Below, in pieces: positions 21,262 through 32,880 of a stretch of 64,000 nt of DNA. Positions within the stretch are counted from its first letter, which is position 1, and each line of letters starts with the position of its first letter. This DNA is from Hippopus hippopus (taxonomy: Eukaryota > Mollusca > Bivalvia > Cardiida > Cardiidae), in contig OX328106.1 of NCBI GenBank assembly GCA_946811185.2, positions 10,582,777 to 10,646,776 of the forward strand, read 5' to 3'. The notes under the pieces are model-generated. The model did no database searches. It saw nothing but the letters and a program-made list of their open reading frames with translations, and had not been told where the DNA came from. The position numbers and the translations under genes were made by a program.

Positions 21262-22450
21262 GCTGAAGACGCTCTCTCACTATTGCGTATCGGCTTGCGT
21301 ATGTAAAGCGTATCGCGATAAGAAAGGAACGCCGCGACAACGCCGCAGTAACGTCAACTTACGTAGCTAATACTCTTTGGTACGTAGCACGATCTCCTTG
21401 TACGCGGAGGTGCGACGTTTTTTTTAAGTCCGCACTTAAAAATACGTAGCACAAACGTAGCAGCTCCGATACGTCATGCTTACGTCACACATACGCCGTA
21501 AAAGCGAAAACAACGCAGCAGTGACGCCGCGGGAACGTAGCTCGAACACTTATTACGTTACGCGAACGTATTGGTTAACATGATAGGTTTGACTTCTTTT
21601 GAACGAATGACAGCAACGAAGTGAGCAGAGCCGTTTTCCGTCGAAGACCGCCGTATTTACGCAACTTCAAGGCCGCACATAAGAAAGGAACGTCGTGCTA
21701 ACGAAGCGGTTACGCCACGGCAACGCGTCATACGCCACGCTTACGCATCAGTACGCCTTACTTTACGTCTCTTGAACTCCATACGAACACAGATACGCCA
21801 CAGGAACGCTACAGAAACGTCGTACATACGCCGTGTCTTCAATTTTAAACAAAATACGCCTCAGTTCTAGGCGATTGACCCGCGTAAAAGAAATTTTGTT
21901 GCATAAGCCGCTGATACGCATTAGTGAGAGAGTAGCAAATTATTGTCCGCATTTAAAAATACGTAGCACGTACGTAGCAGCTCCGATACGTTATGCTTAC
22001 GTCACACATACGCCGTAAAAGCGAAAACAACGCAGCAGTGACGCAGCAGGAACGTAGCTCGAACACTTATTACGTCACGCGAACGTATTGGTTACCATGG
22101 TATATTTGACTTCTTTTGAACGAATGACCGCAAGGAAGTGACCACAGCGTTTTCCATCGGTGACCGCCGTATTTACGCAACGGCAAGGCTGCACATAAGA
22201 AAGAAACGTCGAGCTAACGAAGCGGTTACGCCACGGCAACACGTTATACGCCACGCTTACGCCTCAGTACGCCGTACTTAAGTCCCTTGAACTCCATACG
22301 AACACAGATACGCTACAGTAACACCACAGAAGCGTTGTACATACACCGTGTCTTTAATTTTGAACAAAATACGCCTCAGTTCTTGGCGATTGACCTGCGT
22401 AAAGAAATTTTGTTGCATACGCCGCTGATACGCAATAATGAGAGAGTAGC
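21262..22450. mobile_element. Element M: 1.19 kb TIR element with internal 517 bp tandem duplication
   Basis: The left end GCTCTCTCACTATTGCGTAT is mirrored at the right by ATACGCAATAATGAGAGAG. From GTCCGCACTTAAAAATACG (21428) the interior repeats from 21945 with a 517 bp period, and the first unit already ends in GAGAGAGTAGC, so it is a tandem duplication of everything but the left end. The sequence consists of ACG-containing words (ACGCCACGGC, ACGCCACGCTT, ACGCATCAGT) at about 9-12 bp spacing. No transposase ORF is visible. Confidence 0.85.
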
Positions 22451-23208
22451 ATAAAAGCGAGGGGAAAGCCCAGTCTTTTCACTGATAAAACTAATTCTTT
22501 TAGTGTAGCAGGCATGTTCTATTTCTTTAGAAAAAGTTTTGTTAAAATGCCTTTAAACTAAATTCGTTCGCGAGAAAAAACAGACTTTGATTTCTAAAAA
22601 CCCTGTCTCCATCAAATTTTCTTTCATCGTCATAATTGAGATTAAACTCTCAAAGGAACTGAGAGAAAAAAAACTGTTATTTTGATAATTGCCCTAAGTA
22701 TATCCCAAAATATTAATAGGACTGTATTTTATGAGATGATACATGTATATTTTCTATATCATGTTGTCAGCTGGTGTAAGTGTCAGTCCCCATGTTATGA
22801 TATACTGACGCAATTTCAACAAGTATGATTTTCGGACAATGTTCGAAAGATTTGTGGAAAAATAATAAGCAATTGCTTGTAACCAGAAAAAACTGAACAT
22901 TTACTTGTAATTGAGATTATTGGAAATTATAGGCGATATGAATTCATGAATAATTCATTAACCCCAAGAAAATGACGTCACGTAGACCATCAATTTAGAA
23001 TTAGATGCAATAAAATTCTCCATAAATAGTAAATCTGGAATATCTCTGATTCTCGAATTCGATATTTATCGTATAATTATCACATTCGTTCTATTTAATG
23101 CACGCAGTTAGGACGTTTCAAGAGTTTATCTAGAGTAGCAAATCTTTCCGAACTATTGGTATGTTGAAGAGGCTTTGATTTTTTTTTTCGTAAATCTGCA
23201 TCCAAGAT
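22451..23208. other. Unassigned stretch
   Basis: AT-rich, nothing recognised. Confidence 0.4.
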
Positions 23209-23380
23209 CCGGGTCCATTCTTAAAGACTTTGTTAGTCTTATTCTCCAGAATTTTCCAGATTTAAAAAGTAACACAACTTCTAATTTGCTAAACCATTTG
23301 GTTTTAGCCAATCAGAAGTCGTGTTACTTTCAAATCTTGAAAACTTTGGAGAAAATGACTAGGAATGTTTTAAGGCCAAT
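23209..23380. mobile_element. Family L hairpin element
   Basis: The left arm (TTAGTCTTATTCTCCAGAAT, AAGTAACACAACTTC) and right arm (GAAGTCGTGTTACTTTC, GGAGAAAATGACTAGGAA) are reverse complements around a TTTGCTAAACCATTTGG / TTTTAGCCAATCAG centre. The outer ends are eroded. Confidence 0.75.
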
Positions 23381-23621
23381 TTACACGACTTGCTTTTTCA
23401 AATGTTTTGCAACATAAACTTGTGCTAGATCATACCATGTAAACCCTTTTTTAATGGGGGATTTGCTGGCAAAATTGTAGAGCAGAGAAAATAGAACTTG
23501 CTCTATTTTCAGTGCTTTTTTCACATAAAATGGACCAATCAGTGCACAGTACGGTGGGTTTCAGCTTTTTATCGTGGTATAAATTATAACTGCCGGGTTC
23601 TGTTTGTCGTCTGGTAAAGAG

Positions 23622-23852
23622 TTACCCTTCATTAAACAATCTCGAGTTTTACATGACCCTGAAGAAGCCGGGCTTCTGAAAATACTATAGGAAGAAGAGA
23701 AAATGCTGGTTACAAGCATTTCTTATTTTCCCATAATGTTTTTTATATTTCAAAAAGCAAATTGCTGAATTATATCCGCATTTACTATTCTGTCAGCGAT
23801 AATGCTTTGAATTTGGGCATGTGTAAAGAATTGTCATCTTGTGAAAGGTTAA
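23622..23852. mobile_element. TTAA1 MITE, abutting the tail of another copy
   Basis: It starts TTACCCTTCATTAAACAATC, has the hairpin region GAAAATGCTGGTTACAAGCA and ends GTGAAAGGTTAA. Immediately left, GTTTGTCGTCTGGTAAAGAG is the right end of a second TTAA1 copy, so the two share one junction. Confidence 0.75.
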
Positions 23853-24794
23853 ATATCAAATTACATGTGGTTATTTTTCTCCCCTGACGAGATAACTAGA
23901 TAAGATGAAGCAGGTCTATTGAACATACCGCGTAAACGTAAAAAACACAAGTACTATAAATAAAACCTGCCTTATCAATCCTGAAAAAACATACCGTGTA
24001 AATTAGCCTTTAGGGAAGGTCGGTTGAATACGGACCCAGATTGCACAGACGTGCACTATGTTCTTGCATCTACATTGTTCTGTTTCAGTTTTCGACGTAA
24101 GCAATCCCTATCCCTTACACACGCACAAAATGTTTTTGTTTTTTTCCTTCGAAAACTTCTGACTTAATCTACATGGATATAAACGTCTTTGAAGTAAGTA
24201 ACATTTTGTTAGATGTAAAATTCAAAGCTGAAAGATTATAAATCAAAGCGCTAACGCACTGAAGGCAGCAGATTTCTTTTCTGGTTCCGAATACATGCTA
24301 CTAATTGGTGTGTTCTATGATTTTTTTTTCTGGTAAACTTCTATAAATCAAAACGGAAAGTTCTCCAGAGAATTCTTACCCTTGAGATTAGGGCACGACT
24401 TAACCAGGGTCCGAGTTCTCCAGCAACGAGGTATGTTATCGTATAAATGTGCCAGATAGTCGAGAGGTGTTAAACCCGGCACGGTTTTTGTTTTATTTAA
24501 GCTGAAAATCTTTTTATCTTAAATAGACAACTGAAACTTGATGTTTTAATTTTTTCAGAGAACATGCATTATCAAGTTGAACTGATCTATTTGAATATCA
24601 TTGGCAAAACTATTTTGTTAGTGTACGAAACTGGTTTTGTTTACACGCGTATCCAGGCAAAACCTGCCGGAAGCAAAAATCTGACCTAGATAAAGATAGT
24701 AGGCTTTAAAAACAAGTATATACATGCACGCGTGACATTGGGGTAAACCCGCTGCCAAAAATATTTCCAGAAGTAAATTTTTTTCTTTCCTAGC
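23853..24794. other. Unassigned stretch
   Basis: Contains GGTCGGTTGAATACGGACCC at about 24020, which resembles the outer end of family L, without the rest of the element. Otherwise nothing recognised. Confidence 0.4.
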
Positions 24795-24838
24795 AAAATA
24801 AATAAATAAATAAATAAATAAATAAACAAAAATAAAAT
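24795..24838. repeat. (AAAT)n microsatellite
   Basis: About nine AAAT units with an AAAC interruption. Confidence 0.9.
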
Positions 24839-24888
24839 CAGACCGTTTGTTGAAGGTCTAAACATTCCACCGGAAATAGAAAAACCCC

Positions 24889-25116
24889 TTAATCCTTCAC
24901 GTCACGATCCCGAGCTGTAACGACCCTTATGAAGAAGCACTTTTAAAAAAATGTGGGTAAAGGAGAAAAAGCTAGTTACCAGCATTTTCTCCTTTTACCA
25001 CAATGTTTTTCACCCTATCAATGACAAATTTCATAATTTGAGCCACATTTGAATTGTCACCTGCAATTGCTTTTAATTTGGACAAGTCTACATTTTTTCA
25101 TGTAGTAAAGGGTTAA
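24889..25116. mobile_element. TTAA1 MITE copy
   Basis: TTAATCCTTCACGTCACG at the left, the hairpin region GAAAAAGCTAGTTACCAGCA in the centre, and GTAGTAAAGGGTTAA at the right, all in the same order as 61678-61906. Confidence 0.85.
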
Positions 25117-25134
25117 AAGTAATCAAAATGCAGT

Positions 25135-25205
25135 GTAGAATGGTGTAGATCCAATGTTAGATATGTTCTGTACAGTCTGACATCAAAATCAGCCGTCCTC
25201 GACAC
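25135..25205. repeat. Family K relic
   Basis: GTGTAGATCCAATGTTAG and TACAGTCTGACATCAAAATC are diverged hairpin arms. Confidence 0.5.
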
Positions 25206-25239
25206 CCACTAGTGTAGACAGTAGACTCAGTGTTATACA

Positions 25240-25350
25240 GGTATTATTGCAAAAGGAGAAATTGTTAACGAACAGCAAATGCTCCTTTTCTCGCGATATT
25301 TTCGAAAGCTGTCTTCTTCAAGGTGCTAAACATCAGATTTTTGTAGTAAC
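25240..25350. repeat. TTAA1 MITE relic
   Basis: GCAAAAGGAGAAATTGTTAAC, GCTCCTTTTCTCGCGATATTT and TCGAAAGCTGTCTTCTTC follow the hairpin region order of TTAA1, but the GCTGG core is lost. Confidence 0.5.
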
Positions 25351-25862
25351 ATTTCTTTCAAAACAATCCTATATGTCTCAAATAATAACAACAATAAAGA
25401 AAAAGAACAACTTTGTAGGTCTGGAAAAATCCAAAATATTACAATTTTAAATCTATTTGAAACAGAGCATCTCGAGATAGTCTTTACTGAACTAGACTAC
25501 TCCTTTTGCGCAGTTTGATTTCGGTCGACACTTTCCGCAGTTTCACTTCAAGTAACGATAGGCACTCTAATCGTGAAAAGAAACGAAAACAACAACAATA
25601 AAACAATAAAGAGCGGGAAGAAAACATAACGTTTTCTATTTCATCAGTAAATGCGTAATTTAGAGTAATTACTTGTGATACAAAAAACATGCGGTTTGAG
25701 GCGACGCGAATTTATTTTATGGTTACCAGGAGAACGAAAATGCAATAACACACAAATTAATTATTGACGAAATGCTTTGCAATGTTCCTGTTGGTGGTGT
25801 TGATAGTGTTATATAACATAAGGCCTTAAGCGTTTGCTATAAACAACAACATCTCAACTGTG
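25351..25862. other. Unassigned stretch
   Basis: AT-rich; nothing recognised. Confidence 0.35.
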
Positions 25863-26030
25863 ACCAAGTTGGACGCATTTGCAGACGAAAAATTTAATGT
25901 AGTTCAAAGGATGATTTCTTTCTTTTAAATGGTTGGAAACATGTAGGGAAAAGCAGAAATGCTGGTGACCTCATTGTTTCCGAAAGCTATCTTCTTCAGC
26001 ATCGTGAACTGGGTTATCTGGTAAAGGGTT
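25863..26030. mobile_element. TTAA1 MITE, partial
   Basis: AAGTTGGACGCATTTGCAGACG, GGGAAAAGCAGAAATGCTGG and ATCTGGTAAAGGG cover the interior and right end. The left TTAA is not seen. Confidence 0.65.
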
Positions 26031-26044
26031 TTTAGTGTTGATAT

Positions 26045-26163
26045 TTTCGCTCTTTTCCTACATTCCTTCTTTTTCGGGGGAAGCTACTATCAGTTGAACC
26101 ACATTTAATTTATTGCCTGCAAGTTCAGTCAAGTTTAATCATTTTCTTCAAGTAAAGAGTTAT
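26045..26163. repeat. TTAA1 MITE half, opposite order
   Basis: TTTTCCTACATTCCTTC, GTTGAACCACATTTAATTTA and TTCTTCAAGTAAAGAG represent the post-hairpin half of a second copy lying just after the previous one. Confidence 0.55.
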
Positions 26164-26784
26164 ATATGGTAGCCCCTATGAGATTAGATTTTAATCATTT
26201 TTACAAAGAATTAGAACTGTTTAGCAGTAAATGCTTGGATTCCATGTCAGCGATTTCAGAAACTCTATGTATTTTTGAACTCATCGAGCCCTTCATTGAA
26301 TATTAACTCGAACTGATAATAACAGTTCTGTGTACGAGTAATACATTTTTCTTGTAAATTTCAAACCTTTATTTGACAGTGAAAAATGAGTAAATGGGTG
26401 AAATCCCTCGGGATTAAATACCAAGAATGCAAAAATAATGATCTATGAAACTGTTGTTCGTCATAGAAATATGGCCATTGTTTGCGTGTTCACCTCAAAT
26501 TTTCTATTGATAGAAATTAATTCGCATGCGGGGGCTTTCCCTTTTTCTTTAGGATGATCTAGATTCGTAGGTTGGATATAGGCAGAGAATGATTCATTAC
26601 ATCATGAGATGGCTAATGCGGTCGGTTTCTATGTATGTTGTTATGTTAAAGTAAATCAGAAATGAGGTTTTGATCGGAGTTTAGTGAACATTCAACATTA
26701 TTTTGTCATTATCATAATCATCTACCACCTTCCTTCTTTTCACGAGTTTAAACGTTATGAGGACAGCCTTTTTGTTATTTATAT
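26164..26784. other. Unassigned stretch
   Basis: Nothing recognised. Confidence 0.35.
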
Positions 26785-27120
26785 ATATCACATTACCTCC
26801 CTTGTTTTCAGTGTAAAACAGCCATTTTGAAATTTTCTTATCTTACACACTTTTGGGATATACATCATGTGACGTCATATCTTTTTATACAACTTTGAGA
26901 GAAGTGAGTCGAACATTACTCATGGAAATTCTAAGAGTGCGTGTATGGTTTTAAATATTATGGCAGTAAATTCCCAAACATCTGACGTTCGTTGGTTTTG
27001 TAGATAAAATTTAATTTAATTCGGTCATGCAAAAATTGTTATCAAGCTCGCCAAAGGCTTGAATGATAATATTTTCAAAGACTCGTTTGATAGAACTTTA
27101 TCTCAGTATGTTTGAGCGAA
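26785..27120. repeat. Family X dispersed repeat copy
   Basis: TATATATCACATTACCTCCC, TTGTTTTCAGTGTAAAACAG, CATGTGACGTCATATC and ATCAAGCTCGCCAAAGGC, GACTCGTTTGATAG appear in the same relative order as in the inverted copy at 38123-38945. Nature unknown; no coding frame. Confidence 0.65.
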
Positions 27121-27401
27121 CTGTTACTACATTTTTTTGTTTAAAATTGGCATCTTTAAGTAATTTAACAACGCCAATGGGTTTTATTTCACTTCGATGG
27201 TTTTTTAAGGTATGAATGCCATAGGAAACTTAGAATATGGCCTTTGCCGACGGGCAAAGGTTTCGGTTTCTTGGAAGCTCATATTTTGGTAAAGCACTGG
27301 CCGAAGTACTTTTCCAGAAACGTTTATTTCAATAGAACTCATCTAGGCCAACTTAGCTTATCGTTGAATAAAGATCTAAGAATTAAAAAGCGAACAATTG
27401 A

Positions 27402-27624
27402 TACTGCATCTGCAAAGAGGATAGACCCAGGTCAGCCTGCGCAGTTGGCCAAAACTTTTTGCTAATGGTCAGTTTTCTACATGTCAAAGGACTAGTTTAT
27501 CTTATAATTCGGTCGGTTGTTAGACAAAATGGATTTTATGGTTTCATCATTATTTGGTGACTTGCTTGATATCATGTATCCGAGGAGATGCACCAAAGCC
27601 ACCTTTTGTCAGAGCATGGTTTAT
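27402..27624. mobile_element. Family G MITE, 5' truncated
   Basis: It starts inside at ACTGCATCTGCAAAGAGG. The palindrome is shortened to CAGCCTGCGCAG. The right end CAGAGCATGGTTTATATG is preserved. Confidence 0.8.
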
Positions 27625-28387
27625 ATGTATCAACTTAAAGGAGGAATGTACTCATTGTCTTAGAGGAATACAAACAAACACAAGAGTGTATTTGCATTTA
27701 AAACAGGATAAGTCTAAAAGAAATCATCATTATCTAAAGTAAAAAGAAATCAGATTCGAGGAAAAGGAACCAGTATCCGGAAGTTAATGGGAGAACTATT
27801 TTAATGTACCGGAAGTTAGAAACTCCCATGGTTATTTCGGTCACGCGAAGAAACGTTCTACTGATTCAACTAATTTCCTTCATGCGGACTTTTGTAGGAC
27901 CAGAACTCATCAAAAATACTTTTGACATTTTATAATAATCTAAGAATTTTTCATGATAAACAATTTCTGTTGTTGTTGTTTTTTCTTTAAGTGAAATCCC
28001 ACCTCTCCTTCACATTTTTTTTATAAGTCATTTTGTCTTCGTAGTGTTTGTTTTCGTGTGTTTAGTTGCTTTTTCCCGAGATTTTAACGACTTCTACGGA
28101 AAAAGCCACCAAGGTTGTGATTTAATTACGCAGAAAGTGATAGCTTGGGGACTTGTAACATAGAATGATCTATTCATTCTAGGTTCAAATAGGCAATTCA
28201 ATGCCATATACTCAATACAATGATCAAAGATGAAGTTTTGTCGTCAGATGTTTATAACATTTACTTTGCCAGACATTGTTCGTCGGTAGAAAAATTAGTT
28301 TTCCTTTATTTTCTATTACACTTTCTGATGTTTACTTTAAAATTACCTATGTTTCTTTGCACATAATCTAAAGAATCTGTTTATAAA
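27625..28387. other. Unassigned stretch
   Basis: AT-rich; no repeat or gene recognised. Confidence 0.35.
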
Positions 28388-28649
28388 TGAGCCATGCTCT
28401 GTGAAAAAGGGGTTTAATGGATCTGCAAAAAGTATCGACCCAGGTCAGCCTGCGCAGTCCGCGCAGGCTGACCTTGGTCGAAACTTTTTGCTATTAGTAA
28501 ACTTTCTGAATGTCAAAAGACCAGTCTAGCGCATGATTTAGTCGGTTGTGAGACAAATGGATTCTATTGATCCATAATTATGTGATTCTTTACTTGTTAT
28601 GACGGATCATGGAGATGCATTAAACCCCCTTTTGCCTGGGCATGGCTCA
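28388..28649. mobile_element. Family G MITE, complete
   Basis: TGAGCCATGCTCTGTGAAAA at the left, an intact GC palindrome, and GGGCATGGCTCA at the right. The flanks here are AA and AG, not TA, so the boundary is slightly shifted or mutated. Confidence 0.9.
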
Positions 28650-28770
28650 AGTAAATTACACAAGGTAAATGAAATGATTATATTCAAATACAGTATCGTG
28701 GTAGTCAACCAAGTAGCAAGTGTGTCGGAGCTGGTCATCCAGTTAATAAATCAATTCATAAATACATAGA

Positions 28771-28933
28771 GGATATTTGTTTTTTACGGTGAAAGATCGA
28801 AATTTATTTCATCGAGTGAACATCATCGGTAATATTTTCACGAGTGGCGCAGCCACGTGTGCAAATATTACCGATGGTGTTCACGAGATGAAACAAATTT
28901 CGATCTTTCACCGAAAAAAAAAAACCAAATATT
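28771..28933. mobile_element. Hairpin element Q
   Basis: A near-perfect inverted repeat: CGGTGAAAGATCGAAATTTA from 28787 pairs with the right arm ending TCGATCTTTCACCG at 28913, the arms being about 57 bp with few mismatches. The pairing continues outward through ATATTTGTTTTTT and AAAAACCAAATATTC. The loop is about 13 bp (AGTGGCGCAGCCAC, itself palindromic). Open frames here follow from the symmetry. Confidence 0.85.
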
Positions 28934-28958
28934 CTATTCATTTCATGCTTTTAACCCT

Positions 28959-28977
28959 GGGGGGGGGGGGGGGGGGA
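28959..28977. repeat. Poly-G tract
   Basis: Nineteen or so consecutive G residues immediately after element Q. Confidence 0.9.
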
Positions 28978-28979
28978 CT

Positions 28980-29500
28980 CAATCAAAATCCAGTACAGTT
29001 CTTTTCGGTTTCGGTTATTCCCCGTGGCGTACCCCCTCCGCATAGCAACGCATTACAATATTACGTCAAGCGCGAGGAATGTAAGGTAAATTACGTCATA
29101 TTTCCATCTGGTTGTGAGGCACGCACATTTTACCTAGGTAACTAGTGCACAGAAACAACTTTTTCCGCCTTCATTTGAAGAGTTAGAATATAAAAATCGG
29201 TATTTTCAGTGGTCGTAACCATGAAATATCGAAAAATATTTCACCGATATTTCTCGATAACCTACCGGAAAGCATGAAATAAACGTAAGTCCTACATTCA
29301 ATAAGAACAGGATGTCAGTCAGCCAGTTTCTGATTAGTCAGTCAGTTAGCTAGGCAGTCAGCTAGACGTGTGATTAGTTAGCTAATAAGATAACCAGGTT
29401 CATAATGTTTCTATATAGCAATCTAGCAAGGCTATATGTCCGTCGTTAGTATGCTGTGATGGATCTTTACACATAATGAACAGTCAAGTTGAGTTTTAAA
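28980..29500. other. Unassigned stretch with short inverted words
   Basis: Includes AAATATCGAAAAATATTTCA with a partial inverted copy, and a CAGTCAG/TTAGCTAG-rich simple region at about 29313-29375. No gene recognised. Confidence 0.4.
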
Positions 29501-29922
29501 TGAGCCATGTTCTGGCCAAAGGGGGCCTAATGCTTCTCTCTCCGTGATGCATGATACCTAGTGAGTCATCAGATAATCATGGGTCCATAAAGTCTACAAT
29601 CTCCGACAACCGACTCAATCATGAGGTAGACTGGTCCTTTGACATGCAGAAAACTGACCTATAGCAGAAAGTTTCCACCCAACTCAGCCTGCGCGGACTG
29701 CGCATTTTACAAAGCAAGTCATTATTATTACAGATCCCTAGAATCCATTTTGTCTAACAACCGGCTGAATTCAATGGTAGAATGGTCCTTTCACTCGCAG
29801 AAAATTTACGAATGACAAAGAGTTTCGACCTAGGTCAGCTTCCGTGGACTGCACATGTTGACATGGGTCGATACTTTTTGCAGACGCGTTAGGTATATGC
29901 CCCCTTTTCACAGAGCTAATTT
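29501..29922. mobile_element. Family G MITE with internal partial duplication
   Basis: It starts TGAGCCATGTTCTGGCCAAA. At the GC core (GCGCGGACTGCGCA) the sequence jumps back to TTTACAAAGCAAGTCATTAT and repeats the second quarter of the element before ending CCCCCTTTTCACAGAGCTAA. The element is about 420 bp instead of about 260. Confidence 0.8.
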
Positions 29923-30400
29923 ATTTTACAGAGGGAAGGGAGTATATGCAAAGAAAACTCTTCGGAATTCCTGATTAAATAAATGTGTTTCTATCATTAT
30001 TTAATTGGTGTCGTCATATTTCTCGCTATCCCCAACAAATCATAACACTGATAGCTTTTAGGCGTAAATTTCATACGTTCCAAACGTCAAGAATTGATTA
30101 ACTCCAATAGCTCTACAGAAGTACTTACATTATTTTTCTATTAACTCTTGACGACAAAATTACTACAGCTAAATATGGTCATAAATCAACCGCAGTCACT
30201 CGTGAAATAGGATTTGAAAGCGTCTCATGCTGAAAACACAAGAATTGATTTTTCACCATGTTGCTTGATTCATTCCACCATTGTTCGGCTAATTTCTGTA
30301 TCCATTGCCTCTATTTCCTCATAGACTATTTTTCTTACTCGTTGAACTTGAATAGCGTCTTAACAGATTAGATAACACTTCGGGATCAAAACACAATCTG
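29923..30400. other. Unassigned stretch
   Basis: Nothing recognised. Confidence 0.35.
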
Positions 30401-30610
30401 GTGCTGTATTCAGCAACCAACTTTCTTAGTCTATTCTCCAGAGTTTTTTTTTTTTTTTTCTAAAATAAATGTAAGTAACACAATTTCTGATTGGCTAAAC
30501 CAAAAACCATTTGGTTTAGCCAATCAGAGCTTGTTACTTCCAAACTTTGAAAATCTTGAAGAATAAGACTAAGAATGATTTTAAGAATGGTTTGTGAATA
30601 TAGACCCTGG
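30401..30610. mobile_element. Family L hairpin element
   Basis: GCTGTATTCAGCAACCAAC at the left and GGTTTGTGAATATAGACCC at the right are inverted ends. The centre has GATTGGCTAAACCAAAAACC and TTTGGTTTAGCCAATCAG. A T-run sits in the left arm. Confidence 0.85.
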
Positions 30611-30847
30611 CTTTTGATTTTGGAGACGGGTAATAATAAAAAGAATTGCTATCAAGTAGATGTGCGTTAAGTTGAACAACTAGAATTTCCCTATGTACAG
30701 AAATATAATCGGAAATCTTGGTCAAGAGATTCAGCTTTCAAGACAGAATGTGAAGGATAAAGGCTGGTGGGTCACACACAGAGACAATATGTCAACAGAC
30801 AAGATAACTACAGTTCCATTGACATTGCACACAGTTCGAAGTGACTT

Positions 30848-31058
30848 TTAACTCTTTTAGTAGCGCCAAATGTATAAACTCGACATCTTCCGACGGCTTG
30901 AGGTAGAATCCACAGAAACTCATAAAGGTGTTCATTTTAAAGGCTTGACATATCAAGCAGATGGTATAGACCCAAGATCACATTCTATGCAGTCTGAACT
31001 TCATTTGGGCCGTCAGGAAAAGCCTCTGTTTTGGCCAACGGTAAATAAAAAGTGTTAA
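30848..31058. mobile_element. Family K/K2 MITE
   Basis: TTAA at 30848-30851 begins TTAACTCTTTTAGTAGCGCC, ATAGACCCAAGATCACATTC and TATGCAGTCTGAACTTC are decayed hairpin arms, and TTAA at 31055-31058 ends the unit (211 bp). Confidence 0.6.
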
Positions 31059-31635
31059 ACATTTCTTGTCACATGGGGTGGGGGGGATGAATCGCTTCAC
31101 ACTAGGGCTGAGGTATCCTGTAAGCAAAGGATTGATTGAGTGTATTTCTAGATTTTGTTGAAACTATTAAAGGGTCAATCTGAAATAAAAAGAACTAATC
31201 GATGTAAGAATAAAGTCCCTACTCCTAAGCCACGGTCAACACCTAGCGTTCAAACAGTGACAGATAAACTTATTGCTAACAAAATCTCATTTGCCATAGG
31301 CATACAAACACATGCACGCTTAGAATGTTATCTATATGATTTAAAATTAGGCTAAAGACCCAAAAGCAAGGAACTTGCCTTACAGATTAGCCCCGACTGA
31401 CATACGGTCCACGGATATAGTCCAAAAGAATATCTTAACAGACAGATATTTTACATTATTGTCATGTTTGAACACACACAGTCACTTCAGTCGACAGAGT
31501 TTAAAAAAACAGCTTATTTCACTCCCTATCCTACAATTTTACCAACATTTGAGAATCACAGACGTAATTCACATGTTAAAGATATCCTCCCCTATACAGA
31601 TATACACAAAGACCTTAGCCTGACTTTTTGGTATA
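31059..31635. other. Unassigned stretch
   Basis: Includes a short G-run at about 31077-31086. No repeat family or gene recognised; open frames at 31155-31623 lack supporting signals. Confidence 0.35.
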
Positions 31636-31829
31636 CGGGTCGGTATTCACTAACCATTCTTCACAACGTTCTAGATCTAAGTCTTTTTCTCAAGGATTTT
31701 CGATATTTGAAAGTGACTCAACATCTATTGGTTAATGCAAAAGATTAAGCCAATCAGAAGTTGCGTTCCTTTCTAAATCTAGAACAAGACTAGGAATGAA
31801 ACAAAGAATGGTTGGTGAACACGGCCCTG
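31636..31829. mobile_element. Family L hairpin element
   Basis: Left GGGTCGGTATTCACTAACCA and right AGAATGGTTGGTGAACACGG form the inverted ends. The central pairing ATTGGTTAATGCA / TTAAGCCAATCAG is partly decayed. Confidence 0.8.
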
Positions 31830-31894
31830 GTTGACTTTTAAACTCATTTTGCCCCGAAAAAAAATTGTATAAAATGGTTCTGAAAAAACGTCCA

Positions 31895-32113
31895 TGTAAT
31901 AGATCTATATATAGGATCTGACCTAAGTTGGCATTTGAGACAAACTTTTATTAAACGAGTCTAGAGAAAATGTTATTAATCGAGCATTTGGCGAGCTTAA
32001 TAACATTTTTTCTTGACGAGTTTGATAAAAAATGTATCACATAACTTCCCTTGTTTTCTACGGAACCCCTAAAGTGACATGCTCGATTTTTTTTTAGTAT
32101 GCAAATTTCTCAA
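31895..32113. repeat. Family X copy, left flank of the palindrome complex
   Basis: TTGGCATTTGAGACAAACTT, ACGAGTCTAGAGAAAATG, GGCGAGCTTAATAACATT and CACATAACTTCCCTTGTTTT, ending GTGACATGCTCGAT ... GCAAATTTCTCAAATT, are mirrored in inverted order at 38123-38700. Confidence 0.75.
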
Positions 32114-32331
32114 ATTATTTCGTTTTTACGAAATAATATTTCGTTTTAACGAAATAATATTTCGTTTTTACGAAATAATATTTCGTTTTTACGAAATATT
32201 ATTTCGTATTTACGAAATACTATTTCATTAAAACGAAATATCATTTCGTAAAAACGAAATAATTATTTCGTATTTACGAAATAATTATTTCGTAATTACG
32301 AAATAATTATTTCGTTTTTACGAAATAATTT
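32114..32331. repeat. ATTTCGT/ACGAAAT palindromic array, left copy
   Basis: About 12 units of ATTATTTCGT then ACGAAATAAT separated by TTTT, AAAA, TTAA or AATT. Each unit is itself self-complementary, so the array can form many alternative hairpins. Confidence 0.9.
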
Positions 32332-32388
32332 TACCAGTTTGTATATTCAAAAAGGCCACGTAGCCTTGAATTCCATTATTGATCTTGT
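32332..32388. repeat. Single terminal arm of the foldback element
   Basis: TACCAGTTTGTATATTCAAA, GGCCACGTAGCCTTGAATTC, CATTATTGATCTTGTTAACG match the right arm of the foldback at 35321-35556. The left arm is replaced by family X flank. Confidence 0.75.
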
Positions 32389-32436
32389 TAACGCCGATGT
32401 CATCATTATTCTATCTATATCTAGGCCAAAACATAA

Positions 32437-32880
32437 TGGACCGTGCTCTGTGAAAAGGGTGCTTAAAGCATTTAAGAAAAGAATCGATTCGTGTCAGCTG
32501 GCGCAGTCCGCGCAGGCTGACATGGGCCGAAACTTTTCGAGTTCTTCAAATTTTCTGCATGTCAAGAAGCTATCGAGCTCATCATTCGATCGCACATAAG
32601 ACAAAATGGATTTTATGGATCCATTACAAGGGCGGACCCAGGATTTTTTTTCGAGAGGGGGACCAGAATAGATCATTATATATGAGATATGCTCTGTGAA
32701 AAAAGGGCTTAATGCATTTGTGAAAAGTATCGACCCAGGCCAGCCTGCGCAGATTGGTAAAACTTTTCGCTATCAGTAAATTTTCAGTATGTCAAAGGAC
32801 TAGAACTACCATATGATTCAGTAGACTGTTACAAAAAGTGGATAGATCTTCTATGGATCCCCTGCTGTGATTCATTCATC
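32437..32880. repeat. Two partial family G copies with an intervening element fragment
   Basis: The first G part begins GACCGTGCTCTGTGAAAAGG and runs to GGATTTTATGGATCCATTAC (about 32630). Then comes AAGGGCGGACCCAGGATTTT with GAGAGGGGGACCAGAATAG, which also occurs at about 34825-34860 and 35045-35085, and a second G part begins ATGAGATATGCTCTGTG (about 32690) and is cut off at GATTCATTCATC. The same order is seen at 35600-35990. Confidence 0.7.
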
